Below the pieces are notes generated by a model that ran no database searches, had not been told where the DNA came from, and worked only from the letters and a program-made list of their open reading frames with translations. This document shows, piece after piece, positions 23,972-33,123 of a stretch of 64,000 nucleotides of DNA. The stretch is from UBA8337 sp937907245. Lineage in GTDB: Bacteria > Pseudomonadota > Alphaproteobacteria > RS24. The DNA is taken from assembly GCA_965219485.1 (NCBI GenBank), contig OZ244774.1, forward strand, positions 186,001 to 250,000, read 5' to 3'. The position numbers were made by a program, and so were the translations under genes. Numbering within the stretch: position 1 is the stretch's first letter; every line of letters starts with the position of its first letter.

Positions 23972-24610
23972 TTAGCGGCTTAAAACAAAAACCCCTTGCT
24001 GGGCCAGTAGATTATGCCGCGCGCTCGGCTTGCCAGCTATCTCGCTTGCCCGCCCATTAGATAGGGTGATGCAACTCTCTACCCGCAGCCCAATTTGGTC
24101 TACGAGATCGGTAAAATCGCGCAGGGTGCATAAATGAATATTCGCCGTTTCATACCAGCTTGCCGCCAAAGACCCTGTGATGGGCATCCGTCCGTTGAGC
24201 AAAAGGTCGAGGCGCACGCGCCAATGGCCGAAATTAGGAATCGAGACAATAAGGCGCTCGCCAATGCGGGCCATTTCGCTCAGCACTTCCAGTGGCTTTT
24301 GCGTGGCTTGCAACGTCTGGCTCAAAATCACCGTGTCGAACCCATTGTCTGGGTAATACGATAAATCTGTATCGGCATTGCCTTGCACCACCGAAAGCCC
24401 ACGCGTCACGCAGGCGTTCACACCCTTTTGGCTCAATTCAAGGCCGCGCGCATCGACCTGTCGGTCGCTGACCAATAGGTCGAGCAGGGCGCCGTCGCCG
24501 CAGCCGATGTCCAACACTTTGGTGCCAGGCTCTACCCGATTGGCGATGAGCTGAAGGTCGATGCGCGAGCTTGCCAGATTGCCATGCGCGGCGGCTTTGG
24601 GATCAATCAT
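23972..24610 (-). CDS. metW: Methionine biosynthesis protein MetW
   Basis: 212-residue class I methyltransferase-fold protein with LDIGCGDG at 33-40 and FDTVILSQTLQATQKP, diagnostic of MetW. It partners with MetX in proteobacteria, where it is needed for full homoserine O-acetyltransferase activity. Its start overlaps the end of metX by eight bases, so the pair is co-translated. Confidence 0.93.
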   Translation of the reverse strand: MIDPKAAAHGNLASSRIDLQLIANRVEPGTKVLDIGCGDGALLDLLVSDRQVDARGLELSQKGVNACVTRGLSVVQGNADTDLSYYPDNGFDTVILSQTLQATQKPLEVLSEMARIGERLIVSIPNFGHWRVRLDLLLNGRMPITGSLAASWYETANIHLCTLRDFTDLVDQIGLRVESCITLSNGRASEIAGKPSARHNLLAQQGVFVLSR

Positions 24611-25790
24611 CTTTAGCCTCCTTGGCAGAGCCTGAAGCGGTCAGGCCTCGGGCTTGGGCGGCAGATTTTAAAAACCCGTCCAATGTGGCGTGCATCTCTG
24701 GCTCGTCGAGTAAAAACGCATCATGGCCTTTGTCGCTCTCAATTTCGACAAAGCTGACATTGGCGCCCGCCGCGTTGAGGGCGCGCACGGTTTGCACGCT
24801 TTCCGAAGTGGGGAACAACCAGTCGCTGGTGAAAGACATGACGCAAAACCGCGTTTTCGTGCCTTCAAAAGCAGCGGCCAAATTGCCGCCATGGTCGGCC
24901 GCAAGATCGAAATAGTCCATCGCGCGGGTGATATAAAGATAGCTATTGGCATCAAAGCGTTCGACGAAAGTCATGCCTTGGTGGCGCAGATAGCTTTCAA
25001 TTTGGAAATCGGCATCAAAGCCATAGCTTACCGCCTCGCGGTCTTGCAAGTTACGGCCAAACTTTTGCTGCAAAGTGGTTTCCGACAAATAGGTGATATG
25101 CGCCGCCATCCGCGCCACGCCCAAGCCCTTGCGGGGGCGCTCGTCGGTTTCATAATAACGCCCGCCCAAAAAGTGTGGATCGGCGATAATCGCTTGGCGA
25201 CCGACTTCGTGGAAGGCGATGTTTTGAGAGGAATGGCGGGTCGAGGCCGCAATCGGGACAGCCGAAAACACCCGCTCAGGATGGGTTGCGGCCCATTCCA
25301 GCGCTTGCATGCCGCCCATAGAGCCGCCCAAAACACAAAACAAACTATCAATACCAAAATGGTCGATGAGCAGAGTTTGCGCGCGCACCATGTCGCCGAT
25401 GGTCAGCACGGGGAAGTCTGTGCCATAGGGGCCGGAGCCGTCAGGTTTTAGGCTTTGCGGGCCCGTGGAGCCAGCGCACCCTCCAATCACATTGGAGCAG
25501 ATGACAAAATATTTATCGGTATCGATAATTTTTCCCGCGCCGATGAGGTCAATCCACCAGCCAGGTTTTCCGCTCAGCGGGTTTTCGCTGGCGGCGTGCT
25601 GATCCATGGTGAGGGCGTGACAGATTAAAATCGCATTGGTTTTTTCAGCGTTGAGCTGGCCATAGGTGCGAAAGGCAATTTCGATATCCTCTAAAGCGGT
25701 GCCGCAGTCGAGTTTTAGCGCAGCGCCTTTAAACAGCACTGTTTCGCCCAAATCGTTTTTTGTCTGCGCCTTACTCACGGGTCGGTTCAT
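24603..25790 (-). CDS. metX: Homoserine O-acyltransferase (MetX)
   Basis: 395 residues, alpha/beta-hydrolase fold. The nucleophile elbow is GGSMGG with Ser157; an Asp in TSDWLFP (near 316) and His in SDKGHDAFLLDEPE complete the triad. CHALTMDQHAA near 58-68 and GPQSLKPDGSGPYGTDFP are family signatures. It acylates homoserine with acetyl-CoA (some members use succinyl-CoA), the first committed step to methionine. No SAM riboswitch could be confidently recognised upstream. Confidence 0.94.
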   Translation of the reverse strand: MNRPVSKAQTKNDLGETVLFKGAALKLDCGTALEDIEIAFRTYGQLNAEKTNAILICHALTMDQHAASENPLSGKPGWWIDLIGAGKIIDTDKYFVICSNVIGGCAGSTGPQSLKPDGSGPYGTDFPVLTIGDMVRAQTLLIDHFGIDSLFCVLGGSMGGMQALEWAATHPERVFSAVPIAASTRHSSQNIAFHEVGRQAIIADPHFLGGRYYETDERPRKGLGVARMAAHITYLSETTLQQKFGRNLQDREAVSYGFDADFQIESYLRHQGMTFVERFDANSYLYITRAMDYFDLAADHGGNLAAAFEGTKTRFCVMSFTSDWLFPTSESVQTVRALNAAGANVSFVEIESDKGHDAFLLDEPEMHATLDGFLKSAAQARGLTASGSAKEAKDD

Positions 25791-25821
25791 CCTCTTGCAA
25801 CCTATAGATACAATCTTTCCT

Positions 25822-25850
25822 TTGATTTACACTTTATCGTCGCTTATGAC
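25822..25850 (+). promoter_or_regulatory. Candidate promoter for chorismate mutase-hisC-tyrA
   Basis: TTGATT (25822-25827), 17-base spacer, TATGAC (25845-25850). Predicted start near 25857, upstream of several in-frame ATGs of the chorismate mutase gene. Confidence 0.4.
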
Positions 25851-25887
25851 TAGGCGAACTATGTGCCCGATGTTTATGGGCGCTCAA

Positions 25888-26436
25888 ATGGATTGGATGA
25901 TGGATACGAAACCGGACCTTTTAGCTATTCGCCGCGATATTGATGCGCTGGATGCAAACTTACGCGAGCTGTTGAAAGCGCGCGCCGGACTGGTAGCTAA
26001 AGTAGCGGCCAGCAAGGCGCAAAGCGGCGACGCGCGCGCCCTTCGTCCCGCTCGTGAGGCGGCGCAAATGGCAGATTTAAAGGCTTGGCAAGAAACCCAA
26101 GCGCCAGAGCTGCCCTTGGCAGGGCTGACCGCTATCTGGCGAGAAATTATTGGCATGGCGCTCAACCAGCAGGGCGGCTTAACGATTTTTGCCACGGCGG
26201 AAGCCATGGCGCCTGCGCGCGCCTATTTTGGTGCCAGCCTAGACTATCAAATATGCGAGGACGCCAAAGCCGTGCAAAACGCTATCGCCGGCGAGCCTCG
26301 CGCCGTTGGTGTGGTGCGCCAAGACCAAATGAGCGAGCCGGCCGAGGGCGTTACGAGGTTTGCCGAACTGCCAAACGCTGATCCCAGCCAAACCGCCTGG
26401 TGCTATGGCACAGTGGCAGATGAGGCTGTGCGCTAA
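25888..26436 (+). CDS. Chorismate mutase (AroQ type) with C-terminal extension
   Basis: About 182 residues; the start is uncertain, with clustered in-frame ATGs at 25846-25900. The first ~85 residues form the helical AroQ domain: LLAIRRDIDALDANLRELLKARAGLVAKVAASK and RPAREAAQM provide the Arg/Lys residues that hold chorismate. The remaining ~95 residues (LTIFATAEAM..., VVRQDQMSEPAEG) are unlike the prephenate dehydratase of P-proteins and have no clear family. Chorismate to prephenate feeds the adjacent tyrA. The stop overlaps hisC (TAATG). Confidence 0.85.
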   Translation: MDWMMDTKPDLLAIRRDIDALDANLRELLKARAGLVAKVAASKAQSGDARALRPAREAAQMADLKAWQETQAPELPLAGLTAIWREIIGMALNQQGGLTIFATAEAMAPARAYFGASLDYQICEDAKAVQNAIAGEPRAVGVVRQDQMSEPAEGVTRFAELPNADPSQTAWCYGTVADEAVR

Positions 26437-27560
26437 TGGCGGATCGTTTAAAAGTGCCAAAACCGCGCGCAGGCGTTATGGATTTGCCAGCCTATGTTGG
26501 CGGACGCGAGAGCGTAGAGGGCGTAGCCAACCCATATAAATTATCTGCCAATGAAAACCCGCTCGGGCCCAGCCCAAAAGCCACCGCGGCCATTCAAGCT
26601 TTGGCTGAAAACGGCAGTTTCGAAATTTACCCAGATGGCGGCGCACGCGATTTACGTGCCAAATTAGCCGAGGTGAACGGCCTGAACGCCGAGCAGATTG
26701 TTTGTGGAAATGGCTCTGGCGACGTGTTGCAATTGCTGGCGCAAGCCTATTTGGATGCGGGCGATGAGGTGCTTTATACCGAGCACGGTTTTCTATTGTA
26801 TAAATTGGCCAGCACATCTGCAGGCGCGACGCCCATTTGTGTGGCCGAGACCCATCAAACCGCCGATGTCGATGCGCTTTTGGCCAAGGTCAGTGACAAA
26901 ACCAAAATTGTGTTTCTTGCCAATCCAAACAACCCAACCGGCACGATGTTGCCGATGGAAGAAATCAGTCGCCTGCATGCCGGATTAGCCGAGGATGTTT
27001 TGCTGGTTCTGGATGGCGCCTATGCAGAATATGTGGCTCCCGAAAAATGGCCCGATGATTTTGCTATGGTCGAGCAATTCTCAAACGTGGTGGCCACTCG
27101 CACATTTTCTAAAGCCTATGGGCTGGCGGCGGTGCGTTTGGGCTGGGCCTATTGCCCTCCTGCGGTGGCCGATGCGCTAAACCGCGTGCGGGGGCCATTT
27201 AATGTCAATGCCATAGCCTTGGCGGCGGGGCTTGCGGCTTTAGATGACCCGGCTCACATTGAGACAAGTCGCGTGCATAATGCACAATGGCGCGATTGGC
27301 TCGGCCAGCAATTGGGCGGACTTGGTTATTCCATACGGGCCAGCGAAGCGAATTTTATTGTTATTGATTTTGGGGATGCGGACACGGCAACAGCAGCCGA
27401 TGCCTTTATGGGCAGCCAAGGCGTTATCGCACGTGGGCTCGCTGCCTATGGCATGCCCACGGCCTTGCGCCTAACGGTTGGCACGGAAGACGGAAACCGT
27501 GCGGCGGTTCGCGCCTTACAAGCCTTTCAAGCGCAGCCTGAAGCAGGAGCTGGTTCATGA
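26436..27560 (+). CDS. hisC: Histidinol-phosphate aminotransferase family
   Basis: 374 residues, fold-type I PLP aminotransferase. SANENPLGPSPKA near 37-49 is the HisC signature; NPNNPTG (163-169), LDGAYAEY (192-199), and the Schiff-base Lys226 in TFSKAYGLAAVRLGW follow. It transaminates imidazole-acetol phosphate in histidine synthesis. Placement between chorismate mutase and tyrA suggests it also serves aromatic aminotransfer (phenylpyruvate or prephenate), known for several HisC2 paralogues. It overlaps tyrA by four bases. Confidence 0.92.
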   Translation: MADRLKVPKPRAGVMDLPAYVGGRESVEGVANPYKLSANENPLGPSPKATAAIQALAENGSFEIYPDGGARDLRAKLAEVNGLNAEQIVCGNGSGDVLQLLAQAYLDAGDEVLYTEHGFLLYKLASTSAGATPICVAETHQTADVDALLAKVSDKTKIVFLANPNNPTGTMLPMEEISRLHAGLAEDVLLVLDGAYAEYVAPEKWPDDFAMVEQFSNVVATRTFSKAYGLAAVRLGWAYCPPAVADALNRVRGPFNVNAIALAAGLAALDDPAHIETSRVHNAQWRDWLGQQLGGLGYSIRASEANFIVIDFGDADTATAADAFMGSQGVIARGLAAYGMPTALRLTVGTEDGNRAAVRALQAFQAQPEAGAGS

Positions 27561-28462
27561 GTAAGCCCAATGTTGCGCTCATCGGCATGGGGCTTATCGG
27601 CTCTTCGCTCGGCCATGCGCTGAAGAAAAACAATCTGGCGTCGCATATTTCTGGCTATGCGCGCTCGCCACAAACCCGCGACGCGGCCATGGATATTGGC
27701 TTTGTCGATAGTGTGCATGACACGCCTGAAGCCGCCTGCATCGATGCGGATGTGGTGTTTTTCAACACTCCATTAAGTGCGGTGAAAGCGCTGGCGGAAC
27801 AAATTATTCCGGGCCTTAAAGACAATGCGATTTTAACCGATGTGGGTTCGGTAAAAGCGGGCGTGTTGAAAGACATCACACCGCTTCTCGGCGGTCGCGT
27901 GCATTTCGTGCCCGGCCACCCGATTGCGGGCACCGAACAGTCGGGGCCAGCGGCTGGGTTTGCTGAATTATTTGAAGGGCGATGGTGCATTCTTACCCCT
28001 GACGATACGACCAGTCTGATTGCTGTCGAGCAGGTTTCCAAACTTTGGCAGGGCATTGGCTCGGAAGTTACCTTTATGGACGCCGCGCACCATGATTTAG
28101 TGTTAGCGATTACCAGCCATCTGCCGCATCTCATCGCCTTTAATATTGTCGGTACGGCGGCACAATTGGAAAATGATACGCGCTCAGAAGTGATTAAATA
28201 TTCGGCTTCAGGCTTTCGTGACTTCACGCGCATCGCAGCTTCCGACCCGATTATGTGGCGTGATATTTTCATAGAAAACAAAGACGCTGTTCTGGAGGTC
28301 TTAGGTCGTTTCAGCGAGGACCTCACGGCCCTGCAACGTGCCATCCGTCATAGTGATGCTGAATTTTTGGAAGATGTTTTTACCCGCACCCGTGGCATTC
28401 GCCAATCGATTATCGATGCGGGGCAGGATACCAAAGCACCAAATTTCGGACGCGATAAATAA
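27557..28462 (+). CDS. tyrA: Prephenate/arogenate dehydrogenase family
   Basis: 301 residues. NAD(P)-binding GMGLIGSS (10-17), then the TyrA helical dimer domain. LTDVGSVKAGVL and FVPGHPIAGTEQSGP carry the conserved substrate-binding Ser/His residues, and HHDLVLAITSHLPH contains the catalytic His of the family. It oxidatively decarboxylates prephenate or arogenate toward tyrosine. No C-terminal ACT domain, so feedback regulation by tyrosine through that domain is not expected. Last gene of the three-gene aromatic operon. Confidence 0.93.
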   Translation: MSKPNVALIGMGLIGSSLGHALKKNNLASHISGYARSPQTRDAAMDIGFVDSVHDTPEAACIDADVVFFNTPLSAVKALAEQIIPGLKDNAILTDVGSVKAGVLKDITPLLGGRVHFVPGHPIAGTEQSGPAAGFAELFEGRWCILTPDDTTSLIAVEQVSKLWQGIGSEVTFMDAAHHDLVLAITSHLPHLIAFNIVGTAAQLENDTRSEVIKYSASGFRDFTRIAASDPIMWRDIFIENKDAVLEVLGRFSEDLTALQRAIRHSDAEFLEDVFTRTRGIRQSIIDAGQDTKAPNFGRDK

Positions 28463-28471
28463 CGCCTTTGG

Positions 28472-29464
28472 CTATCGCCACTTCGGCGCGGCCCCTAAGT
28501 CTAGGGGCCCCAAGTGAGTTCGACCATTTTTAAATTGCAGGGGAACCGATATACGGTCTTGCGTGTCGCCGCCCAGCGCGGCGCCCAAGCCCCCAAAGAA
28601 CAGCCACTTTGCTCTGTCGCGTTGGGAAATAACCCCCGCATCTTGCAAGGCATCGAGGAGCGCCTCGAGATTGACGAGGTTGAGATCGATCTTGCCTTGC
28701 AAGTAGCCTCGGGCGTGAAGTTTGAGTGTGCCACGCGCCACGACCGTTAAGTTTTTGCGTTCTAAGGTTAGGCGATTGAGCTGCAAAACATCGCCAGCTT
28801 GTAGGCTGTTCTGCAGCCATAATTTGGGCACGCTGGCCAGTATGTCTAGTCGGCGAAACGCTTGTCCACCGAGTTGGTTGGGGCGGAGCAAGCGTAAGTT
28901 TTTAAGTTGCACAGCCACATCCATTGGATCGAGCGTCTGTGTTTGTTTTTCGCTGCGCCGGACATGCAGGTCTAATTGGTCGGCTTCGGCGTGTAGGCCT
29001 GCCTGCCATTTCGGGTCGGTGAAGGTTCCGGTTAAAATTGGCTGTTGCATCTCAAAGGAGCTGCGCAGCAGGCCGTCGCGCGCCAATAAGACACTCATCA
29101 GATTGCCGCTATGGGCCAAGGTAAACTCGCCTGCTGGAACTTTAATTTCGTGCGCGCCCAGAAAATCCACCACAGCATGGCTGTCTTCTATCCCTAGATT
29201 GAACGGCATTAACGTCGCGGTTAGCTTCTGGTTGCTCCAAGTTATGTTCTTTTGAAGTAAGCGTGGGGCGCCGACGTCGAGCGTGATGCGGGCTGGAAAG
29301 CCATTATGGCTGACGCTTTGCCATGTCAGCCCAAAAGCCGCTAAATCTGTGCGAATGCGCTCGCTCGCATATTGCCATAAGCCGAACGCCAATAAGGTTA
29401 AGGCCAGCAGGCCAACGAAAGGGGCGAACAACCAAAACCGAGGATGAGAAAAAATCGACCGCAT
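28472..29464 (-). CDS. DUF2125-family membrane-anchored protein
   Basis: 330 residues with one N-terminal transmembrane helix (about 11-32) and a large periplasmic beta-rich region resembling the DUF2125 family, which is found next to tyrA in many alphaproteobacteria. No catalytic residues are evident; the role is unknown. It converges with tyrA and is followed on its own strand by a YdcF-type gene, with six bases between them. Confidence 0.8.
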   Translation of the reverse strand: MRSIFSHPRFWLFAPFVGLLALTLLAFGLWQYASERIRTDLAAFGLTWQSVSHNGFPARITLDVGAPRLLQKNITWSNQKLTATLMPFNLGIEDSHAVVDFLGAHEIKVPAGEFTLAHSGNLMSVLLARDGLLRSSFEMQQPILTGTFTDPKWQAGLHAEADQLDLHVRRSEKQTQTLDPMDVAVQLKNLRLLRPNQLGGQAFRRLDILASVPKLWLQNSLQAGDVLQLNRLTLERKNLTVVARGTLKLHARGYLQGKIDLNLVNLEALLDALQDAGVISQRDRAKWLFFGGLGAALGGDTQDRISVPLQFKNGRTHLGPLDLGAAPKWR

Positions 29465-29470
29465 AAAACC

Positions 29471-30100
29471 CTAACTAGCCTTCGTCAAACCCGTGAGGGC
29501 CCAAAGAAAGCGCGTATATTCCCCCAATAAAAGAGCCATTGTGCCTGGGTAGGCAAACCAATATTCCAGTTTAACTTGCGGCACAACCACGGGGTAAGCA
29601 GATAGCCGAATTTTGGGCATGGCGTTTCGAAGTTCTAAAAAAGCGCGCGGCATATGTTGGGCGCTGGTCACGACGATGAGGGAGCGAAAGCCGTGCACAT
29701 CGACCCATTGGCGGGTTTCGCGAGCATTGGCCACGGTGTTGCCTGCCTTATAGTCAAGGTCAAGGCAGCAGCGCAGGCCCGCCGATTGGCGCGGCGTCAC
29801 TTTCGGGGCCATGGTCATCACGGTTTCGAAATCTAAGTCTTCATATACGCCGGTGATGAGCAGGCGTTCGCCTTGTTTGGCGGCTAGCAAAGCCAGTCCT
29901 GTTTCGATGCGTGCCGTTGTGCCACCTGTCAAAACGACAATGGCATCGGCTTGTGGGGCTTGGGTATGTTGGTTGGATAGGCTCTCGGCAAATAAGATGA
30001 AAGTAAAAATATAAAGGCCAAAAGCGCCGCCGAGACTCCAGCGGACGGTGCTCCAGAGTTGTCGGCGTTTGTCGCCTTCGCTATCTGAAAACCGAGACAT
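29471..30100 (-). CDS. YdcF/SanA-family DUF218 protein
   Basis: 209 residues. One transmembrane helix near 23-43, then a DUF218 fold: ADAIVVLTGGTTARIETGLALL, ITGVYE, and VANARETRQWVDVHGFRSLIVVTSAQHMPRAFLEL. The family includes SanA (vancomycin-sensitivity) and ElyC (envelope biogenesis), so an envelope role is inferred. It lies 10 bases after ftsX on the same strand and is likely co-transcribed. Confidence 0.85.
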   Translation of the reverse strand: MSRFSDSEGDKRRQLWSTVRWSLGGAFGLYIFTFILFAESLSNQHTQAPQADAIVVLTGGTTARIETGLALLAAKQGERLLITGVYEDLDFETVMTMAPKVTPRQSAGLRCCLDLDYKAGNTVANARETRQWVDVHGFRSLIVVTSAQHMPRAFLELRNAMPKIRLSAYPVVVPQVKLEYWFAYPGTMALLLGEYTRFLWALTGLTKAS

Positions 30101-30110
30101 TTACACTCCC

Positions 30111-30965
30111 CTAAAGCTGCGCGCGCAAATTACGAAGGACATAGCGCCGCGTCACTTGCCAGCTCAGCACAATGGCGGCCAAAGGCAAGGGGGTCAGGTA
30201 AATGAGAAAATTGACGTCGCGTGCCTCGGCTACCAGCCCACCGAGCGCATAGAAAAACACCAAGGCCGCCGCAAGCCCCGCCATAGCCGCGAGGCTTACC
30301 ACGCGCACGAAATGGCCTTCGAAGCGGCGCGAAATATAGCCGTCATGGGCGCCAATCTGGTGCAGCACATTGAGGATTTCTTCATTGGCCAAAAGACCCG
30401 CACGGGTAGCGAATAAAATCACCGTGGCCGTGGCCAGCGTTACCATGGTTAACACTAGGGCGGCAAATAACTCGAGCGCTCGGGCGGTGCTCTCTAGGGT
30501 CTCACGCCATCGGCCGTGCGTGTCGAGGCGCGCGCCCGGCGCGACAGCTTTTAATCTGGCGGATAGGGCGGCCGTCGGTATTTTTTGGTCTTGAGCCGGG
30601 ATGATTTCAATCAGCAGCGGCAGCGGCATGTCTTCGCTAATATTGCCAGTGCCCAACCAAGGCTCCAGCAAGGCCACGAGGTCATTGCGCTCTAATAGGC
30701 GCGAGTTGCCAATGCCGGGAGTGGCTTGGATTTCGCGCAAGACGGCGGGCAATTGGTCTTCGGCGGTTAGCTGCGTGGTTTCAATAATTTGTACACTTAT
30801 GGCGCTGGTGGCGCGCGCCAGCCATCTATCGGCCGCGCGGTCGGCCAAAATAGAGCAGCCAAGCGCCAGACAGGCCAGAAAAGTCATCACCATAGTGACA
30901 GCACTCAGCGCTGGGCCGGCCAGGTTTTCTGGCGGCAGCAGGGTCGGTTTCATCTCGGCACTCAT
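30111..30965 (-). CDS. ftsX: Cell division protein FtsX
   Basis: 284-residue ABC-transporter permease-like membrane protein with four transmembrane segments (about 22-42, 160-183, 207-229, 245-265) and a periplasmic loop between the first two. This layout is that of FtsX, which with FtsE regulates cell-wall hydrolases at the septum. It has the typical RRxEGHFVRVVSLAAMAG-like cytoplasmic coupling segment. The start overlaps ftsE by four bases. Confidence 0.9.
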   Translation of the reverse strand: MSAEMKPTLLPPENLAGPALSAVTMVMTFLACLALGCSILADRAADRWLARATSAISVQIIETTQLTAEDQLPAVLREIQATPGIGNSRLLERNDLVALLEPWLGTGNISEDMPLPLLIEIIPAQDQKIPTAALSARLKAVAPGARLDTHGRWRETLESTARALELFAALVLTMVTLATATVILFATRAGLLANEEILNVLHQIGAHDGYISRRFEGHFVRVVSLAAMAGLAAALVFFYALGGLVAEARDVNFLIYLTPLPLAAIVLSWQVTRRYVLRNLRAQL

Positions 30966-31630
30966 GCGCCAACTCCAAATTCGGTTAGCTGACCCTCTTC
31001 CAGATGCAGGCGGGGGAACTCGAAATTCTCCCAGAGAAATTTATCATGCGTGGCAATCATAATGGTCGTGCCCATTTTGTTCAGCTCGACCAATAAGCGC
31101 ACCAGCCGCTCGCCCATTTCGGGGTCCACATTACCGGTGGGCTCATCGGCAATGATAATTTTAGGGCGCGTCATCACCGCGCGCGCGATGGCGACGCGTT
31201 GTTTTTCGCCGCCCGATAAAGTGGCAGGTAGAGCCGATAGGCGATCGCCCAAGCCGACCCAATTTAACAGCTCCACCGCATTATTGTGCCAGCTGGACGG
31301 GCGCTGGCCTGCGATACGCAAGGGCAGGGTAACATTGTCATAGACCGACAGATGTTCGATAAGGCGAAAGTCTTGAAACACCACACCAATTTGGCGACGC
31401 ATCAAAGCCAGCTTTTTGCGGCTCATGCTCGTGGTGTCTTGACCCATTAAAAAAATACGTCCCGCACTGGGAGCGTGGGCCAAGAAAATAAGCTTTAAAA
31501 GAGAGGTTTTACCAGCACCAGAGGGGCCCGTGAGAAAACGAAAAGACCCTTGTGGAATATCTAGCGCGATATTCGTCAACACATCTCGGCGGCTATCATA
31601 GCGCAGCGAAACATTGTCCATTCTAATCAT
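30962..31630 (-). CDS. ftsE: Cell division ATP-binding protein FtsE
   Basis: 222-residue ABC ATPase. Walker A GPSGAGKT (35-42), Q-loop VVFQDFRL near 84-91, signature LSGGEKQR (138-145), Walker B IIIADEPTG (158-166) and a final ATHDK His switch. Pairs with FtsX to couple ATP hydrolysis to activation of septal peptidoglycan hydrolases. First gene of the ftsE-ftsX-ydcF-DUF2125 minus-strand group. Confidence 0.95.
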   Translation of the reverse strand: MIRMDNVSLRYDSRRDVLTNIALDIPQGSFRFLTGPSGAGKTSLLKLIFLAHAPSAGRIFLMGQDTTSMSRKKLALMRRQIGVVFQDFRLIEHLSVYDNVTLPLRIAGQRPSSWHNNAVELLNWVGLGDRLSALPATLSGGEKQRVAIARAVMTRPKIIIADEPTGNVDPEMGERLVRLLVELNKMGTTIMIATHDKFLWENFEFPRLHLEEGQLTEFGVGA

Positions 31631-31715
31631 TGGGCGACACCTTTTGTCCGGTTTTCTTATATCCCAGTGTGACAGATTTGAGAGCCAGATGCACCCGTTT
31701 CAAATGTGGAGTGGC

Positions 31716-32984
31716 CTATATCCAGTCTGGCAGGCTTTCGCGCTCTAGCATGGCTTCATAATCAGGGCGTGCACGCACGACTGCGAAACGGCTGCCGCTG
31801 ACCAAAACTTCCGGTGCGGCAGGCCGCGTATTATAGCTCGAGCCCAATACCGCGCCATAAGCGCCCGCGGCAAAAATGGCCAATAAATCCCCTTCATCGG
31901 GCACGGGTAATTTACGATCCTGACCCAAAAAGTCACCGCTCTCACAAACCGGGCCAACGACATCCCAAACCATCTCATTGGTTTCGATTTCTTTGACCGG
32001 CTTAATATCGTGATAAGCACCGTATAAAGTCGGGCGCATTAGTTCGGTCATTGCGGCATCGACAATCATAAAGTTTTTCGCTTTGCCTTGTTTGGCGCGA
32101 ATGACGGAAGTGACCAAGACACCCGCATTGGCGGCAATCAGACGCCCTGGTTCCAGCATGATGGTGCATCCTTTGTCGCCCAATATATCCGCGATAAGAT
32201 TGGCATAAATGGCTGGGTCTAAGGGCGGATCATTGTCACGCGCATAGGGCACGCCAAGGCCGCCGCCCAAGTCTAGGCGCTCAATGATATGACCTTTCGC
32301 ACGCAAACTAGTCAGCAAACCTGCTACTTTTTCAAAAGCAAGGCGGAACGGTTCAGGGTCGGTAATTTGGCTACCAATATGGATATCAATGCCTTTGGCT
32401 TCGACCCCATCGAGGCTTTGGACATGGGCGAAACCTGCTTCAGCGTCTTCCCAGGCGATGCCAAATTTATTTTCGGCTTTGCCCGTGGAGATTTTTTCAT
32501 GCGTCCCCGCATCGATGTCTGGGTTTACCCGAAGCGCCACTTGGGCCACTTTGCCTATGCGGCTCGCGACACTTGCCAGCATGTCAATCTCAGATAGGCT
32601 CTCTACATTGAACTGTAAAATGCCAGCATCTAGGGCGGCGTGCATTTCGTCGGCGGTTTTTCCAACACCGGAAAACACGATTTTGCTCGGGTCAATACCA
32701 GCCTTCAAAGCGCGCACCATTTCGCCTTGCGAAACAATATCGGCGCCCGCGCCCAATTTGGCCAAAGTGGCAATCACGGCAATATTTGAATTGGCTTTCA
32801 CCGAATAGCAAATCAGCCGGTCTTCGAGACCCGCGTCCGCCAACGACTTATCTAGAACCGAAAAATGGCGTTCTAGGGTGGCGGTGGAATAGCAATAAAA
32901 AGGCGTGCCGACGGCTTCCGCAATCTCAGCGATAGGGATGTCTTCGGCATGTAAAGCGCCATCTCGATACAAGAAATGATCCAT
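31716..32984 (-). CDS. lysA: Diaminopimelate decarboxylase
   Basis: 422 residues. Fold-type III PLP enzyme: Lys63 in CYSVKANSN forms the internal aldimine; HIGSQITD and GGGLGVPYARDN bind the phosphate; VCESGDFLGQDR carries the catalytic Cys from the partner subunit. It decarboxylates meso-diaminopimelate to L-lysine, the last step of the pathway. The start is one base after the stop of lptM, so argH-lptM-lysA are one transcription unit. Confidence 0.96.
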   Translation of the reverse strand: MDHFLYRDGALHAEDIPIAEIAEAVGTPFYCYSTATLERHFSVLDKSLADAGLEDRLICYSVKANSNIAVIATLAKLGAGADIVSQGEMVRALKAGIDPSKIVFSGVGKTADEMHAALDAGILQFNVESLSEIDMLASVASRIGKVAQVALRVNPDIDAGTHEKISTGKAENKFGIAWEDAEAGFAHVQSLDGVEAKGIDIHIGSQITDPEPFRLAFEKVAGLLTSLRAKGHIIERLDLGGGLGVPYARDNDPPLDPAIYANLIADILGDKGCTIMLEPGRLIAANAGVLVTSVIRAKQGKAKNFMIVDAAMTELMRPTLYGAYHDIKPVKEIETNEMVWDVVGPVCESGDFLGQDRKLPVPDEGDLLAIFAAGAYGAVLGSSYNTRPAAPEVLVSGSRFAVVRARPDYEAMLERESLPDWI

Positions 32985-32985
32985 T

Positions 32986-33123
32986 TTAACTCTCTATTTC
33001 TACAAAACGAATATCTGCCAAAGCCGCTTGCGGCAAGCTTAAGGGCCCGCGTTTACCGCAAGCCACCGTCGCGCTCACCAGAAAAGTTAGGACAATCAGC
33101 GTTAAACCAGAGCGAAGTCTCAC
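32986..33123 (-). CDS. lptM: Small LptM-type lipoprotein
   Basis: 45 residues, below usual gene-finder limits. The GTG start overlaps the argH stop (GTGA). The N-terminus is a lipoprotein signal peptide (VRLRSGLTLIVLTFLVS) with lipobox ATVAC, and the mature end begins CGKRGPL, the conserved CGxKGPL of the LptM (YifL) family that assists LPS-transport LptD assembly in enterobacteria. It sits between argH and lysA, the usual place for this gene in alphaproteobacteria. Confidence 0.8.
   Translation of the reverse strand: MRLRSGLTLIVLTFLVSATVACGKRGPLSLPQAALADIRFVEIES

Noticed and set aside
24723..25451. 242-residue plus-strand ORF over metX
   Set aside because: Antisense to metX, no recognisable protein features.
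25791..25890. Possible SAM-II riboswitch upstream of metX (GATAAAGTGTA...AAGG resemblance)
   Set aside because: Only a short resemblance to the 3' half of the consensus; the P1 stem and loop could not be assembled.
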